NCBI RefSeq assembly: GCF_029168945.1
Contig: NC_083603.1
Location: forward strand, 4,154,001-4,218,000
Length of the DNA: 64,000 nt
Source of the DNA: Cannabis sativa
Lineage: Eukaryota; Streptophyta; Magnoliopsida; Rosales; Cannabaceae
Direction of reading: 5' to 3'
Below the pieces are notes generated by a model. That model had not been told where the DNA came from. It searched no databases and worked only from the letters and a program-made list of their open reading frames with translations. Numbering within the stretch: position 1 is the first letter of the stretch; each line of letters starts with the position of its first letter. A program made the translations under genes and the position numbers. Shown here piece after piece: positions 34,477 to 47,291 of this stretch.

Positions 34477-36899
34477 AAGTGTTTTAAAAATTTATGAGTT
34501 ATAGCAATGGCAATAAAATAATTATGAAAATTTTATGCTATTTTATGAAAATTTTATGCTATTTTATGAATATTTTATGTTATTTTATGAATATTTTATG
34601 CTATTTCAATTTACTTTGTCTTTTATGATTTTATATTTAATTTGCATTATTATTATTTCAAGTTTTATACATTACCATATTATTTATTGTGTTTTCATAT
34701 ATAATTTTTATTGTATTTTTTTTTAATTAAACAAATAGTTGAAGTTATATTTAAGTATATTAAAATTACTTTACTTACTAAGTATACTAAAAAAATATTT
34801 TAGTTGAAAAGATTTTTTTTTTTTTTAACCATTTAGTATATTTTAGTAAACTTAGTAAGTTATTTTAAATACATTAAATTAACTTTAAAAGATTAAATTA
34901 TTTTTTTCAGAAAATTAAATAAAAAATCTTACTAATTTAACTAATTTAATTATTTTTCTTCAAAAAATTAAATTAAAAAATTGTTTTTATTTTTTTTATT
35001 AAAATATATAAAAATTTATTTATGAATTAATTAAAAAGAATTAATTACTAAAATTATTTTTATTATTTTTTATGATAACATAAAAATATATTAATTCATT
35101 ATTCAACTTCATTATTAATATTTAAAATTCTAAAATATTTATATGAATCTAAATTAAATTTCATACTAAAAATTTATATTAAATTCTTTTTTTGTCACAT
35201 TTTTATTCTTCTAAACTTCTAAAATTTTAATTTTAAATAAATTTCATAACATAATATCATATTGTAACTTACAATCAAAAGTAAACAACAAAATAATTAC
35301 ATAAAATTATACATTTCACACATACACATAAATAAAATACCAATTTAAGAAAATTAAATAAAATTCCTAACAATACTAAATAAAATAAATTTAAATATAC
35401 CATATTTAAATAAATATTTATATATATAATATTAAATATATGAATATTATGTATAAAATATTTTATATAATAAAAGTTTTATTTATTTTATTTATAAAAT
35501 ATAAAAATATATATAACATAAAAATAATTTTTTTCATTTTAATTATATACAATAAATATATATTTATATATTTATACATAAATATATAAATAAATATATA
35601 ATATATACAATAAATATGTATTTATATATAAAAATATAATATATACAATAAATTTATATTATATATAAAAAAAAATAATATATATACTTATATATTAAAA
35701 AATATATAATATATAAAACATATATTTATATATAAAAACTATAATATATACAATATAAAATTATTTAAAAATTAAAAAATACAATATATATAATACATAT
35801 ACTTTTACACAAAAAAAATATAATGTATATAATACACCTATTTATTTTATATATTAACAAAAAAAATATATTTATACTAAGAAAAAATATATTTAAGTGT
35901 ATATAAAAATATATACATTTTATATATCACAGCAAATAAAAAAACCCTAAAACTAATATATAACACAAATTTATATTACATACCAAAATAAAAAACCCTA
36001 AAAAATCACAAACCACACATTTATATATAAAACTAATATATAACAGAAATTTATATTACATAACAGAAAATCTCACAGAAAATTAATTTATTTAGAAATT
36101 TCAAACTAATTACAAACACATACATATATTACACAGAAAATTTATCAAAAATAAATACAAAACACATACTTGAAACTAAGAACCGACGGTGACGGTGATG
36201 CGACGGTGATGGTGCGAGGAGGTCCACTGCCACAGTGCAACCGAGAGAGGAACCAAAAAAAAATATGCAACCAGAAAAAAAAAATAAGTTTGTGGAAATG
36301 TGAAAAGTGAAAATGTAAAGGGAAAATTAGTTACCTGAAGCAGTGAAATTAAATCGGTGGTGGAGCAGAGTCGGTGGTGGAGCAAAAATATGGCTGCAAA
36401 CCGAGAGAGAAGTGGGGCAAAATGGCTGATAAAAAATGAGAGAAGTGGGAAAATGGGGTATCTGGGTTGGGGTTTTTTTTTATAGACAAATTATTACCGG
36501 CGGGGCCCGCCGGTATTAATTAACCCGCCGATAATAATATAATTAGCGGCGGACCCCCGCCGGTATTGGTCCGCCGCAAATAATAATAGCGGCGGACCCC
36601 GCCGGTATTGGTCCGCCGCTAATAAATTTTGAATTCCCCCTGCTTCGTTTTCCCGCACTTTACATATCACTTCAAATTAGCGGCAGGCTGTCCGCCGGTA
36701 TTACCAAATGTCCGCCGCTAATTATTATTTTATTTATTTTACAAAAATAAAAATCTGAAAATTTTGATTAATACCGGCGGGCCCCCACATCCGCCGGTAA
36801 TAACCTTATTATTAGGGGCGGACCTTCCCCGCCGGTAATAGGTCCGCCCCTAATAACCAAAATTGTTGTAAATCCAAATGCTATACCTTGTGAATTTTA

Positions 36900-37759
36900 T
36901 CTAACAACACAATGAGCCATTATATTCTGCTTAGGGAGATTTAAGGAGCTCGGAGAGAGATGTTATTCCAATTTCTCAAGTGGGTATTTTACTTCTTTTT
37001 TTTTTTTTTTTTTTTATATAACGGACTTGATGATGAAACAAAAAGTTGGGTAGATTATGGAGCAGAGGTAACTGGAGGGCCTTTGTTAAGGAGAAGTCAT
37101 GATGTGATAACACTGTTGAATGATATGACAGATTTTAATTACGACTGACATTGGATCCATCATTTCAGGATTGGAGCCACCAGTACCCTCCTTATTGTCC
37201 AAACTCACCCCAACCAATTAAAGAAGAGGAGAATATACTATCACTTCCAGAAGAGGTTAATCGCTTGACGGACATGAAAAGATCTTTATTTGATAATTAT
37301 ATGGTGAATAATTCAGAGAGTTTTAAGTACAATAACTCAAATAACGAAAGTTATGAGATCTGTTTGAATAATGTAGAAGTGTCATCAGTAAAACACATAG
37401 AAGAGATTGAGCATACAATTCAAGAGCATGACCCCTTTGAAATGACTAAAATTTTTGGTATATTGGATGCCTGTTTAACAACGGATGATCTCAACTTGGT
37501 GAATGAAGCAACATCCATCCTCAATGATAAAATTATTGAAGATCAAATTACAAGCAAGATTATGGATAGCCAAGTGACGAGTGAGCAACAAAAAAAATGC
37601 TTGTTAGATGAAAGTGAAAAAAATATGACATTGGAGGATGAGGATGCACATGGTAATATTGATTTGAATTCATCAATGATATTTACATATGCACCACCAA
37701 TGAACCCATCCACGAAAGATATGCATTTTTTTTTTTACAAAAAGTACTTCAATGGTTGA
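36900..37759 (+). pseudogene. Ty3/gypsy-type gag fragment, frameshifted
   Basis: Positions 36,930-37,148 encode a Retrotrans_gag-like stretch: GRFKELGERCY, then FLKWV in another frame, then a poly-T interruption, then YNGLDDETKSWVDYGAEVTG and LLRRSHDVITLLNDM. After a stop and frame change, an open 202-codon segment (37,151-37,759) continues with a Pro-rich start (YPPYCPNSPQPIKEEE) and an acidic, low-complexity region such as plants' gypsy elements carry between gag and protease. No protease, RT or LTR follows. It abuts the right end of the CACTA transposon. Confidence 0.65.
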
Positions 37760-38387
37760 CGAATTTCAAAAGTTACCTATTATGTCTCACATATCACATT
37801 TTAAATGTTAAATTAATGAAAACCATTGTCTCTTTTAGGCAACACTCAACACTATATTTTTAAAACTTATCTTGAAAGTTGAACTAGATTATATATTTGG
37901 AAAACTCACTGGGCAACCCCATTAGAGATGCTCTCGTGGGGGCACTAAGGTGCTTATTACCATTGTAAGGTGGCGCCTTAAGTTGGTAGCAGTTTTTTAT
38001 AAACTATTAAAATAAAATAAATGTGATTCAATATTTAATTACACTAATAATAATTTTACATTTACACCTTACAAGGGTGTTAAGCACTATATAGACGCCG
38101 TTTAGCATTTCTTATTTAAAAATATTTTGTTTAAAATATAAATATTTACTAATTGATCTCCTAATGATTCAGTCTTGCCTCTGCACTAATTACAACGTTT
38201 TCGATTACAAAAATAATTAGATTAAAAAGTTCTTCTCAATACCAAAACATATAGATAGTTTATGGAAACACTTCTTCAGGAGGTGTACTACCTATTTTTC
38301 AACTAACAATAAATAAAGTAAAAAGACATTGGCATATAGACAGAACAGGGTATTGACAATGTTTGATTCTTTTCAATGTTCACATTA

Positions 38388-38426
<39 letters not shown>

Positions 38427-39144
38427 CAAAAAACCTTTGAGCTTGACCATTTTTCAAAACTGTTTAGCTAATCAGTCTTTTTTTTTCTTCTTTATATAAA
38501 TATATATATATAAATATATTATAAAGGGCATGCATGCACGAGTGAAAGTAAGAAGTATCAAATGCATGCATGTGGGACCACTAACTTACGTACACAACAC
38601 GTTAGGGCACAAAAAATACACTACTTAATTACACTCTATATCTTTATTTGAAGAGAAGAAAAAAAAAAAAAGAGAAAATTGTTTGGTCAATTAAAACTAA
38701 AACATTTTTCAAGATTGGAAAGTAAAAATTAATTAATGGTTATTTATTATTATTATTATGATGAATTTTCTTTAATTATAAGTATATATATTTTCTTTGA
38801 TTGGACTTTACAGAATTAAAAAAAGTAGAAAAGAAAAGTAAAAAAGGTAAAAAAATATTTACATAACCCGGATTTCTATAACTTCTCTTACAAAATCATT
38901 AAATACAAATAATGTATTTATATAAAATTTTCACAATAATAATAATATTAATAATATTCAAAAACCAATAAATACATAGTGGGAGAGAATATATATAGTT
39001 TAAAAAATTATTAAAGGCTGAAAATAATATACTAGGAACTTGAAAAATCTTGTTGAACTGCTAGATGAATAGAAAGAAAAAAACAGAAAATAGTGGAATT
39101 ATATATGAAAAATCTGAGTAATTATATGTATATATGTATTTATA
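37760..39144. other. Intergenic DNA with low-complexity runs
   Basis: Holds a MITE-like stretch around 37,915-38,110 (TAAGGTGCTTATTACC and GGGTGTTAAGCACTAT blocks), a (TA)n run at about 38,390-38,422, and two RY motifs (CATGCATG) at 38,528-38,570. No coding exon was found. Confidence 0.45.
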
Positions 39145-39372
39145 GGGATATGATTTTGTCCCGTGATTGTACTTTCACGGAATGCATTCCGTGATGTACG
39201 GCAGCCGTCAGATGAGAGATTTATTTGATCTGACGGTTGAGATTGATCTAGGGGTAATTAGGGTTAAAAAATAAAAACGTACCTTGACACTCATTTAATG
39301 TACCCCGAGACCCATCTAATGTACCATGGAATACATTCCGTGAAAGTACATCACGGGACAAAATCGTGTCCC
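39145..39372. mobile_element. MITE with GGGA-type terminal repeats (228 bp)
   Basis: Long imperfect inverted termini. The left reads GGGATATGATTTTGTCCCGT then ACTTTCACGGAATGCATTCC. The right is the complement of GGGACACGATTTTGTCCCGT with the same GGAAT-CATTCCGTG block. The flanks are low-complexity TATTTATA-type sequence, so the target duplication length is ambiguous. Mutator-type is possible. Confidence 0.65.
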
Positions 39373-40489
39373 TATATTTATATATACCACTTTTAATACT
39401 GTCAACGATCGGTGTACATAGTTTTTAGTCAAAAATTTTACTAATTAATATTTTATAATAGTTAGTAGTTACACAATGAAAAAGCTATGTTGTCAGTAAG
39501 AAAAATATACACAAAACTACTTTGCATTGAATTCAACTGAAGTTTCAATTGTATACATAGAAAATATATTCCTTCCAGTCCTTTTTTTTTTTTTTTGAGG
39601 TAATTAGTGGAAAAAATATACCTATTTAACAATAGTCTTTACATAATTTAACAGATAATAATAATTTGTTTACATATGTACCAAGAATATTATGATATAA
39701 TAATATTTTGGGCTTGGAATGTACTTCAGATCTCTAGGCCCAGGCCCAAAACAAAACCCGTAAATGGACCTGGGCTATAAAGGTTACTGACTGACCCAAT
39801 TACCTCATTATCCATAAATTATTATTTCACATGCAAAGTTTAAGATTTTATACTCAAAAAAAAAAAAAAAATATAAAAGATTGAAATTTGGAACTATTTA
39901 TGTAACCCTAGTAAGATGTCTTGCCACATATAGATTTTTTCAATATGTTTTTTTTATGTATATTATATCAATCATTAATTAACTAATTAATTAATAATCT
40001 AGGCAAAAATACAATACAAATAAAATAAAATTCATAATTACATTTGATCCATTTTATTATTTGTAGTACAATAGAAAGATGCATATATGAGTGTGACAGA
40101 GCTCTTTAACCCAAGCTAGAGGCCAATATAGTAATTTCAAAGGAATAACTAAGTAGTAGTAAAAATAAAAAGTTTTATATTTATTTTTATTTTTTGGTAA
40201 TTATAAATAAATAAATAAATAAATAAAAAAAGAAAGAGATTTGAATATTGCAGAGCACTAATAAGGTAAGAAAGAAAGTGATATGACAAGACAACCCCAC
40301 GCTTGTCCCCCTTGCTCCCCATTATTGTTTCAGTTTCCACTGTGCTTTGCTTTCTTCTCTCTCTCTCTCTCTTTAAGGTTTTTCTTATATTGGGTTTCTT
40401 GATGTTCTTATCTATATATTTAGAGATACATAGAACATTTATGATTTATCTCCTAAGTATATATAACTTGATTTCCTTTCTTAATTATA
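39373..40489. other. Intergenic DNA, leader-like patch but no gene
   Basis: Mostly AT-rich. Positions 40,290-40,380 look like a 5' leader: C-rich, then a (CT)n tract followed by TTTAAG|GTTTTT. No coding exon was found downstream. Confidence 0.4.
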
Positions 40490-42480
40490 CTTAATTTGTA
40501 GAGTTTAATTCAGGCTAGTTTTGTTGTGGCGGTGTTATTTTTATTAGGGTGAGAATTCTCGAGGTGCATTTCGATGATCTTAATTAAGACAGAATGCGGT
40601 ATAAGATTTTTATAGCTGACACGTGGTAGGATTGTTAAGGCTATTGGAATGAGGAAAGAATCTGCACTACGAATTTTTTTTTTTTTATATATATAAAAAT
40701 GAAAAGAAAACAAAAGGTTAAACAAAGAGATTGTTTTGCCTTAATATTCTTCAGTATAATAATTAATTAACATATCAAATTAACTAATAATCAAAAACAA
40801 ACTTTGACCTTCCTTTCAACACTTTATCTCTTCTTTTAACTATTTTAATTACAAATCCCAAATTATGATAAAAGTTGGGCAAAATTAAGAATTTAAATTC
40901 TATGTAAAGAGTTGAAATTGAAGTCTACCATAACACTTATTAATTTAAATGGTGTTATGCAAAAATTTCCAAAACTATTCCCACACATATGTAAACCAAT
41001 ATATATATATACATATACATTTAATACACTGTATTTAATTATATATATGCTTTTTTTCAAAACATGATACGTGTAGGGGTATTAGCTAGGGTTTTAAGAG
41101 GGTGTGCCGTACGTTTAAATCATTGTACGGACATATTAAGTAATTAAGTAGATAAATAAATAAAAAATATATATAATAAAAAAATATATTATTATTGAGC
41201 ACTATTATATTTTTTAAATTTTCTTAAATTATATAAAATCGATAATTATTTATACTGATATTAAAAAATACTAAGTATTAATGATATATTTTAGCATATA
41301 TTCTCAACAAAAAAAAAGTCAAAATCTTTGGGCAAAGGAACTTATTGACAATTTATTACTTATTTAAATTATGATCGATTCATTGATCTCTTTACTATTA
41401 TTAGTTGTTTTGTTTGGTACAACAAGCAACAGATAAGATATTAATGAGAGTATTAATTAATTTAGATCAATATATATACATGTTGGATATTTAAGCTATA
41501 TATATTTACATATATATTAATTGTTGTACGTGTTTTGATGAGTACGTTGATAGTTGTGATTATTAATTATATATAAGTTCGATATTGATATGGTCCCCTA
41601 TACCCCTACCATGCATATATATATGATCATATATACAAATTTATTATTAACTAATAATTAATAAACAAAATTTTATGCAACTGCACACTACAATATATAC
41701 ATATAAACATCCCATTAATAATTAACATTCCGTACTATCAAATTTTAAATATATATATATTTTTTTATTATTATTCAAGCGTTTATATATTACACAATAC
41801 ATAACTTGGGACTCGAACCCAGAACCTCCAACACACACGCACCCTCCTATGGCCACTTGAGCTACCCTCAAGTGGTTTATATATTTATTTCTTTTCTTAA
41901 AGAAAAGATATAGTTATTTATGTACACAGGAAAAAAAATGAAAAATATAATAATTTTATTTATCCTTAAACCTATCCAATGATAATCTATATGTGTAAAT
42001 TTATGGTAATTTTATAAACTTTTAAATTATACTTATAATCATGTATATTATAGTTAATTATCATTGTTTGTAAATTTTTTTAAAATTTTAGAATAATTTA
42101 TAGTATTGAAATTAGATCTTTAAATATATTTTGTTATATGCGAGATTATTTTTCTTATATACTGCTTGAATTTTATTTTTAACACTATAAATTTATTGAA
42201 ATTTTCAAAAAATAAAATAAAATATAAGTGGGATTTTAAATAAGTAAAACGCATACGATTATGAAATAAAATTTATTAGAAAACTCTTCTCGTGATGCAG
42301 ATTCATTCCCCACTCCTTTAATATATAGCCTTGATAATCCCACCATGTGTCAGCTATAATGGTCTTATACCTCATCCTGCCTTAATTAGGTCATCGGTAT
42401 GCACCTCGAGAGTTCTCGCCCTAATAAGAATAACACTGCCACAAAAAGCTAGCCTCAAACTCTACAAATCAAGTTAATAA
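40490..42480. mobile_element. Possible TIR element: 175-bp inverted arms about 1.6 kb apart
   Basis: Positions 40,490-40,672 and the reverse complement of 42,287-42,480 share, in order, TTTGTAGAGTTT, GGCTAG, ATTAGGGYGAGAAYTCTCGA, GGTGCAT, TATAGCTGACACRTGG and GAATCTGCA. The outermost shared bases face outward as TIRs would. The interior is AT-rich, has no transposase and contains a SINE-like sequence. It could be a Mutator-like non-autonomous element or an inverted duplication. Target duplication was not identified. Confidence 0.55.
41760..41882 (-). mobile_element. tRNA-derived SINE-like sequence
   Basis: On the minus strand, GGTAGCTCAAGTGGCCATAG (box A-like) is followed about 30 bases later by GGTTCTGGGTTCGAGTCC (box B). 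The T/A-rich run at the low-coordinate side would be its 3' tail. It cannot fold as a complete tRNA, so a SINE head is the likely reading. Confidence 0.5.
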
Positions 42481-43095
42481 TATAAATATGTATATTGTTT
42501 TCTCTGAGAAAAAAGGGATTTCTTTCTCACAGAATGAAGTAACGGGAAGAAAGTCATTTTTCTAATCGTAGGGATCGTGTGAACGATCATGTGAACGTTG
42601 CTGAAAATACAAAGTACTGAGAAAGCGTCTCTGCTTACTAATTGATTAAACACGTTTAAAAATTATTTTACTTAATTAATTAAAAATAATAATTTAATAA
42701 ATAAATTTTCTCCAAAAAGATAAGTGACATAACACCCGCCAGGCAATTCGGCTCGACACGGTTGGCGCGCATGGTGGTTCGATGTGCGAATCCTCACCCA
42801 TGCGCACAAAACTAGATTTCCCTTGAGCCCCAACCCATGTTCCAAATTTGCACATTATATACACTTCTAATAAAGTGTTTCTATCCCATGTGAGACTATA
42901 CACTCACACACTTTACTTCTCATTTGTAAAATTTCACTAAGTTCCAGCAACTTCTTTATCAAAATAAATAAATAAATAAAAATATTTTCTCTCCTTTTCT
43001 TTAGATTTTCTTTCTCTCAAATATTTTCTATCTCTCCTATTTTCTTTCCTCTCTACCAAACATACCTAGGTAAGAGGTAAGATACAATTCCACCA
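42481..43095. other. Intergenic DNA with a repeat-like patch
   Basis: About 42,735-42,905 is less AT-rich (GGTTGGCGCGCATGG, GTGCGAATCCTCACCC, then TCCCATGTGAGACTATACAC) and looks like part of a SINE or small LTR, but I could not define ends. No gene. Confidence 0.35.
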
Positions 43096-43923
43096 TGTTG
43101 TAAATCTCACAACACAAACTCAACACACACAACAATGCACACAAACAAAAAATCAAACCAGAACTTAAAACAAACAAGATATGAACATGATCATGAAACA
43201 CAAAACAGAGAAAATGTAATAAAGAGATGAGATAAATAATTTATCTTGGTTCGGATCTCAATGTGAGTCCTACTTCAGCTCTCCCCTAAAAAAATTCTCC
43301 ACTATGTAGGTTTATTAACAAACACCAATTAAGAGTAATACAAAATTAGAATCGCTGAGAGAGAAAATAACTCTCAAACCACTATGGTTGAGCTGCTCGA
43401 GATACCACGAATGTCATGTTTCTTCATCTTCAAAAGTGTTCTTCTTTGGCTCTCTTTCTCACCAGTGACGGACTCACTTGTATTAGTGTGGGGGCTATAG
43501 CCCCACTAACAAAAATATTACTTTTTAAAAAATTAAATGTAATTTTTTTAATTTGATAATTATAGGCTGAAATAGTAAAAAAAGCCTCCACAAAATTAAA
43601 TAAATCTAATAAGAGTGATTATAATATAGGTATAAATATTTTCCAATGATAAATAAGTCCTCACAAAATAAAAAATTCTGGGTCCGTTTCTCACTCAATC
43701 TCTCTTAGTTTTCTCTCTTACTCTCTTAATCTCTTTACTTCAATTGAAATGAGGTTACAAGGCACTATTTATACAGTTTAGTCAAGCTCACAACTCGAGC
43801 TAACTAACACTAAAAAACACACTCAACTAACTAACAACGTTAACTAACTTCCTAACTAACTCTTTCAAGAGAAGAAAGAGTATTCCAAAACTAATTTAAT
43901 AGTGGATTACTAATCACACAACA
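43096..43923 (-). mobile_element. LTR-like sequence (Ty1/copia-type?), minus orientation
   Basis: On the minus strand it starts TGTTGTGTGATTAG and ends GATTTACAACA, with TGTTGT/ACAACA termini. A TATA box, CTGTATAAATAGTGCC, lies about 160 bp in, followed by leader-like sequence. Removing the nested 224-bp element leaves about 600 bp. No target duplication and no internal gag/pol were seen, so the class is a guess. Confidence 0.5.
43463..43686. mobile_element. hAT-like miniature element with perfect 8-bp duplication
   Basis: Starts CAGTGACGGACTCA, ends TTCTGGGTCCG, and is flanked by TTTCTCAC on both sides (43,455-43,462 and 43,687-43,694). The terminal repeats are imperfect. The sequence near the left end (GGGGGCTATAGCCCC) is a small palindrome. 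It is nested in the LTR-like sequence. Confidence 0.7.
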
Positions 43924-44919
43924 ATATTCTTTATATGTCACTTTGGAATCGAAGGAAAAAAACCCTTTATATAGCTTATTGATTCAGCTTTCTTTAATTT
44001 GTATATTAATTATTATTCTTTTACATATTTTAATTAATTAACGAATCAAACTTCTCTCAAAGTAAGATTATGTTACATTATTTTAATTTAATCATATAAG
44101 TGCTTAATAAATTAATTATTGTATCTTCTACATGCTTATTTTGCATTATCTTTTATTGCAAAGTGAAAAGGCAACTAACATATTAATTTCCATTTTGAGG
44201 CTTAAGAAAAAAGCACCTTTTGCTTTAGAAAATATATAAAAATTATATTAATTAAATTAACAAACAATCCGTACTATATACTAAAAGGTGGGAGACCAAA
44301 TAAAGATATAAATCAAAGTTTTGCTTTTGCTATATAAATTAATATAGAAAGCAAAAAAATATGGAATACCATCTAATTAGGGAAATCAATTATTTGGTTC
44401 ATGTATCTGTTCTGTTAACTAAAGTTAATGCTATGTGGATATGATTATCACTTCGGTTATGGCGACCGACCGATCAATTCCAATGTAACATCGATGCTTA
44501 ATGAAGGATTTTCATTTAAAAAATTAATTGAAATACTTAAAATATTTTTTTGTGTCATTTCGTTATAATACCATTTATTGTAATAAGTTCGTAAATATTT
44601 TTAAGAAAAATTTAGATAATTAAATGTACATAAATCAGAATAAGTAATCATTTTCCATATGTATAAAGTTAAAAAAAAAATGTGTAAAACATACTGGTTT
44701 CAATTCTATTTTGTAGATTTTTTTTTTAAAAAAAAATCTTGCAAATAGCGCATGCTATAACTATGATAAATATCATCATTAAAAAACAATTAAAAAAAAA
44801 TATTTCAAGTACTTCAATTAGAGTGTACCCCATGACTATAGGGCTTTTTTTTTGGGCCTTATTGTAATTTTTTTTATGAGTGTGCCTTATTGTAATTACT
44901 TTCATAAAATATGAGAAAT
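43924..44919. other. AT-rich intergenic DNA
   Basis: No coding exon, RNA gene or element end recognised. Confidence 0.45.
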
Positions 44920-45050
44920 GTTAAAAGATACCACTTGTGTCTAGTAATTTTTAGGAAATAACGATAACTAATCGTAAAAAACTATTTCTAGAAGGTGTTG
45001 AGCACCACTCGTGCCTAATAACAGTACTCATAAAATTGATGTAGGAGCAA
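44920..45050. repeat. Short MITE-like repeat, copy 1
   Basis: Shares with 48,605-48,792 the order TGAGAAAYGYTAAAA, GTGTCTARTAATTTTT, CTAGA-GGTGTT and a GAGCAC/AAGCAC end. The termini are degenerate. Confidence 0.5.
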
Positions 45051-45244
45051 GCCTTAACCCTCATTGGTTGGGCCACTTAATTGTAGTTGCTTTAGGACTT
45101 CTACTAATTTTTTTTTTTATTTTATCAAATTATATTATAAATTATCTAATATTTATATAAATTTGTAGGAGGTTCCAAATAAATGTATTATCCTTATTAC
45201 ATAAAAAGAACTAAATAAATAAATAAGATTGTAACCTATTCATG

Positions 45245-46530
45245 TGTTCTAAAAACAACACGAAAAATGTGTTGCCTAACATAAAAGTAGAGAGATGTTT
45301 ACAATGATGCACATAGTTTTCGATTCCCAATTGGAACAAGTTCCCTTTAGAGTCTTGATAACTGTCTCAGAAACTACAAGAAATGTTACTTTTGCCAGCA
45401 CATCACATTTTTGTGCTAGCAAAAGTTAATATTGCGATGGTAAAATAGAATTTACTTGTGATGTGGTTGTAAAAGGGAGTTGGCAAATCAATGTTGGTAT
45501 TAGAACTTTTGCCAGCATAAAATGAAAAGCGCTGGCAAAAATGACTTTTACCAGTGCGTAAATGCGCTGGTAAAAGTTAGATTTTAGCCACTGTAAATGT
45601 ATGCTGGTAAAACTTTGACCTCTTTACTAGCACAGTTTGCGAAATGTGCTGGTAAAAGTTACTTTTACCAGCGCAGTAGCGAACTAAGCTGATAAAAGTG
45701 ATATTTCTTGTAGTGTATAGTTACTCTCAACCATCACAAAAGGGTATAGAAACGAAGTAGTAGTCTCCATGGCTAAAAGACAGACTGCAGCTTCTCCAAT
45801 AAGGGGATCATAGAAGTTAAGTAAGTTTGTGGCCACCCACAAAATTGACTCTGTGTGGTCCCTAGCCAAAGCCACAACACACATGGAATCGCACCCAACT
45901 CTCACATCAAATTAATTTTGACCCAATCATTGGGTGGAGGGGATCAAACAGGAGACTCAACGGCTTTTGACGAAGCAAATAAACATAGCCCATAGTCTAC
46001 GTAATAGATAGAGATAGAGTCAATATAATGTTTAATGTTACACAGAAAATTATTGTGTACCTTGTCGTTGCGAACCCTGCAAATCGAATCTTCCACAATT
46101 GAGGAATAGAGAAATAATTTGTCAACATCAACCCCTTTTGATTTTAGATTCCATAAAAATTTAATCCAATCCCAAACCTGAGCGCCGAAATCAAAAATTG
46201 ACATCACTCTCCAAGGAGAAGATCGCCAAAGGTGAAAAGTAAAGTTGCAGTAGAAGAAAAGATGCTCCATCGTTTCCTCACCCTCCCCACAAAGAGGACA
46301 AGTAACCTCCTCAATATGCATTCTCCTAGCGAGGAGGGCACGAATAGGAAGAACATTAGAAAGAATGCTCCACCAAAGAACCTTGTGACGTTCAAGACTT
46401 TAGTGCTCCATAACTTGTTCCACAACTCTAGGGCAACATCACACACAGGGGCGCGGTCAAATGCTTGAATAAGGTAGGCAGACTTGGTAGAAAACAAACC
46501 ACTCAGTTCTTTAGTCCATATCATAAAAAT
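45245..46530 (-). pseudogene. LINE (L1-type) 3' fragment, broken
   Basis: The minus strand encodes the C-terminal half of a plant LINE polyprotein. There is a segment with GLFSTKSAYLI (46,524 down) and then the zf-RVT zinc-binding region CPLCGEGEETMEHLFFYC (46,300-46,250). The RNase-H-like tail follows (ILWVATNLLNF, GEAAVCLLAMETT, ending VES at about 45,735). The frame shifts at least once near 46,400. The RNase H reading frame resumes beyond a nested insertion as SETVIKTLKGTCSNWES (45,302-45,370). The element is 5' truncated at about 46,530. The poly(A) end was not clearly seen. Confidence 0.8.
45372..45715. mobile_element. Miniature CACTA-type element inside the LINE
   Basis: The termini AACTACAAGAAAT and ATTTCTTGTAGTG are inverted copies of the CACTACAAGAAA end. 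Subterminal repeats of TTTTGCCAGCGC and GCTGGCAAAAG type occur in both orientations. It splits the LINE RNase H coding sequence, which gives an independent check on its ends. 344 bp, non-coding. Confidence 0.8.
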
Positions 46531-47291
46531 AAATAAATAACATATAAAAATTGCTTACTACTTAGCTAGAAAAACTACTGGTAACAACTCGTATGATCAC
46601 TGGAAAAGATATAACATTTCGAAACATAGATATACCAAATGGATTTTTGCTTGGAAAATGTTTAAAACCATGAAGAGATTGAGAAAGCAAGGTACTTTTA
46701 TTTATTGGAGAAAATTGTTTCGAAACACATGAGCATTAATTTATTTTTCAAGTAAGTATTTGTATAGTAATATACAATCTTCTTAGATGCGGGGTGTAAA
46801 GCAAGTAGGATAAGCCAAATTAAAAGTTTACACATGGTGTTTAGTGCATAATTACACATAAAGTCAATTTTGTAATTTATAATTGGAAGATTGAATAGTA
46901 TTTGAAAAGATTTGTACAGAAAGTGAATGAGTTTTAGTGATTGTAATGGTTCTGATTTAATTTACCAAAAAGAAAAAAAGAAAAAAGAAAAAAAAAATCT
47001 TGTTGAATTGTTAATTTGTTATCGATTTCATGAGACTCAAAAGTTAACTTATTATCATTGTAAGGCTTATACAATAAAATTACTATAACTTATAAGTAAA
47101 ATTGAAAAAGTTGTGACAAAGTTAGAAAGTACTTGACAAATAGTTATATGGTTCATTTTAAAATATTTAGAAATTAAAAAAAAAAATTTATTAAGAACAA
47201 TTTTTTATTCACAAAAGAATTTTGTGGCACAATGTTGTAATTTTTATTATTTTTAGAAGACTTTTGTATTACAAAATGGGTATGAGTACTA
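46531..47291. other. AT-rich intergenic DNA
   Basis: No gene or element recognised. Confidence 0.45.

Larger units (their letters stand above)
30370..36873 (-). mobile_element. Defective CACTA-type (En/Spm) transposon, about 6.5 kb
   Basis: Both ends carry TTATTAGGGGCGGA-like inverted termini. The outermost bases (CATGCAACAAA left; complement of TTTACAACAATT right) are decayed forms of CACTACAACAAA. Dense GC-rich subterminal repeats, CCGCCGGTAATA and GCGGCGGAC, fill 30,385-30,640 and 36,487-36,860, as is typical of CACTA elements. The inner minus-strand gene begins at 34,476 with a transposase-associated domain and is heavily deleted. A 3,083-bp solo LTR is nested inside. The stretch 34,500-36,100 is extremely AT-rich filler. 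There is no complete TNP2 transposase, so it cannot move alone. Confidence 0.8.

Noticed and set aside
38528..38570. RY (CATGCATG) motifs as a seed-specific promoter
   Set aside because: Two motifs in AT-rich DNA without a nearby coding exon are not enough.
41820..41880. tRNA gene on the minus strand
   Set aside because: Box A and box B are present but I could not form an acceptor stem or anticodon arm; a tRNA-derived SINE fits better.
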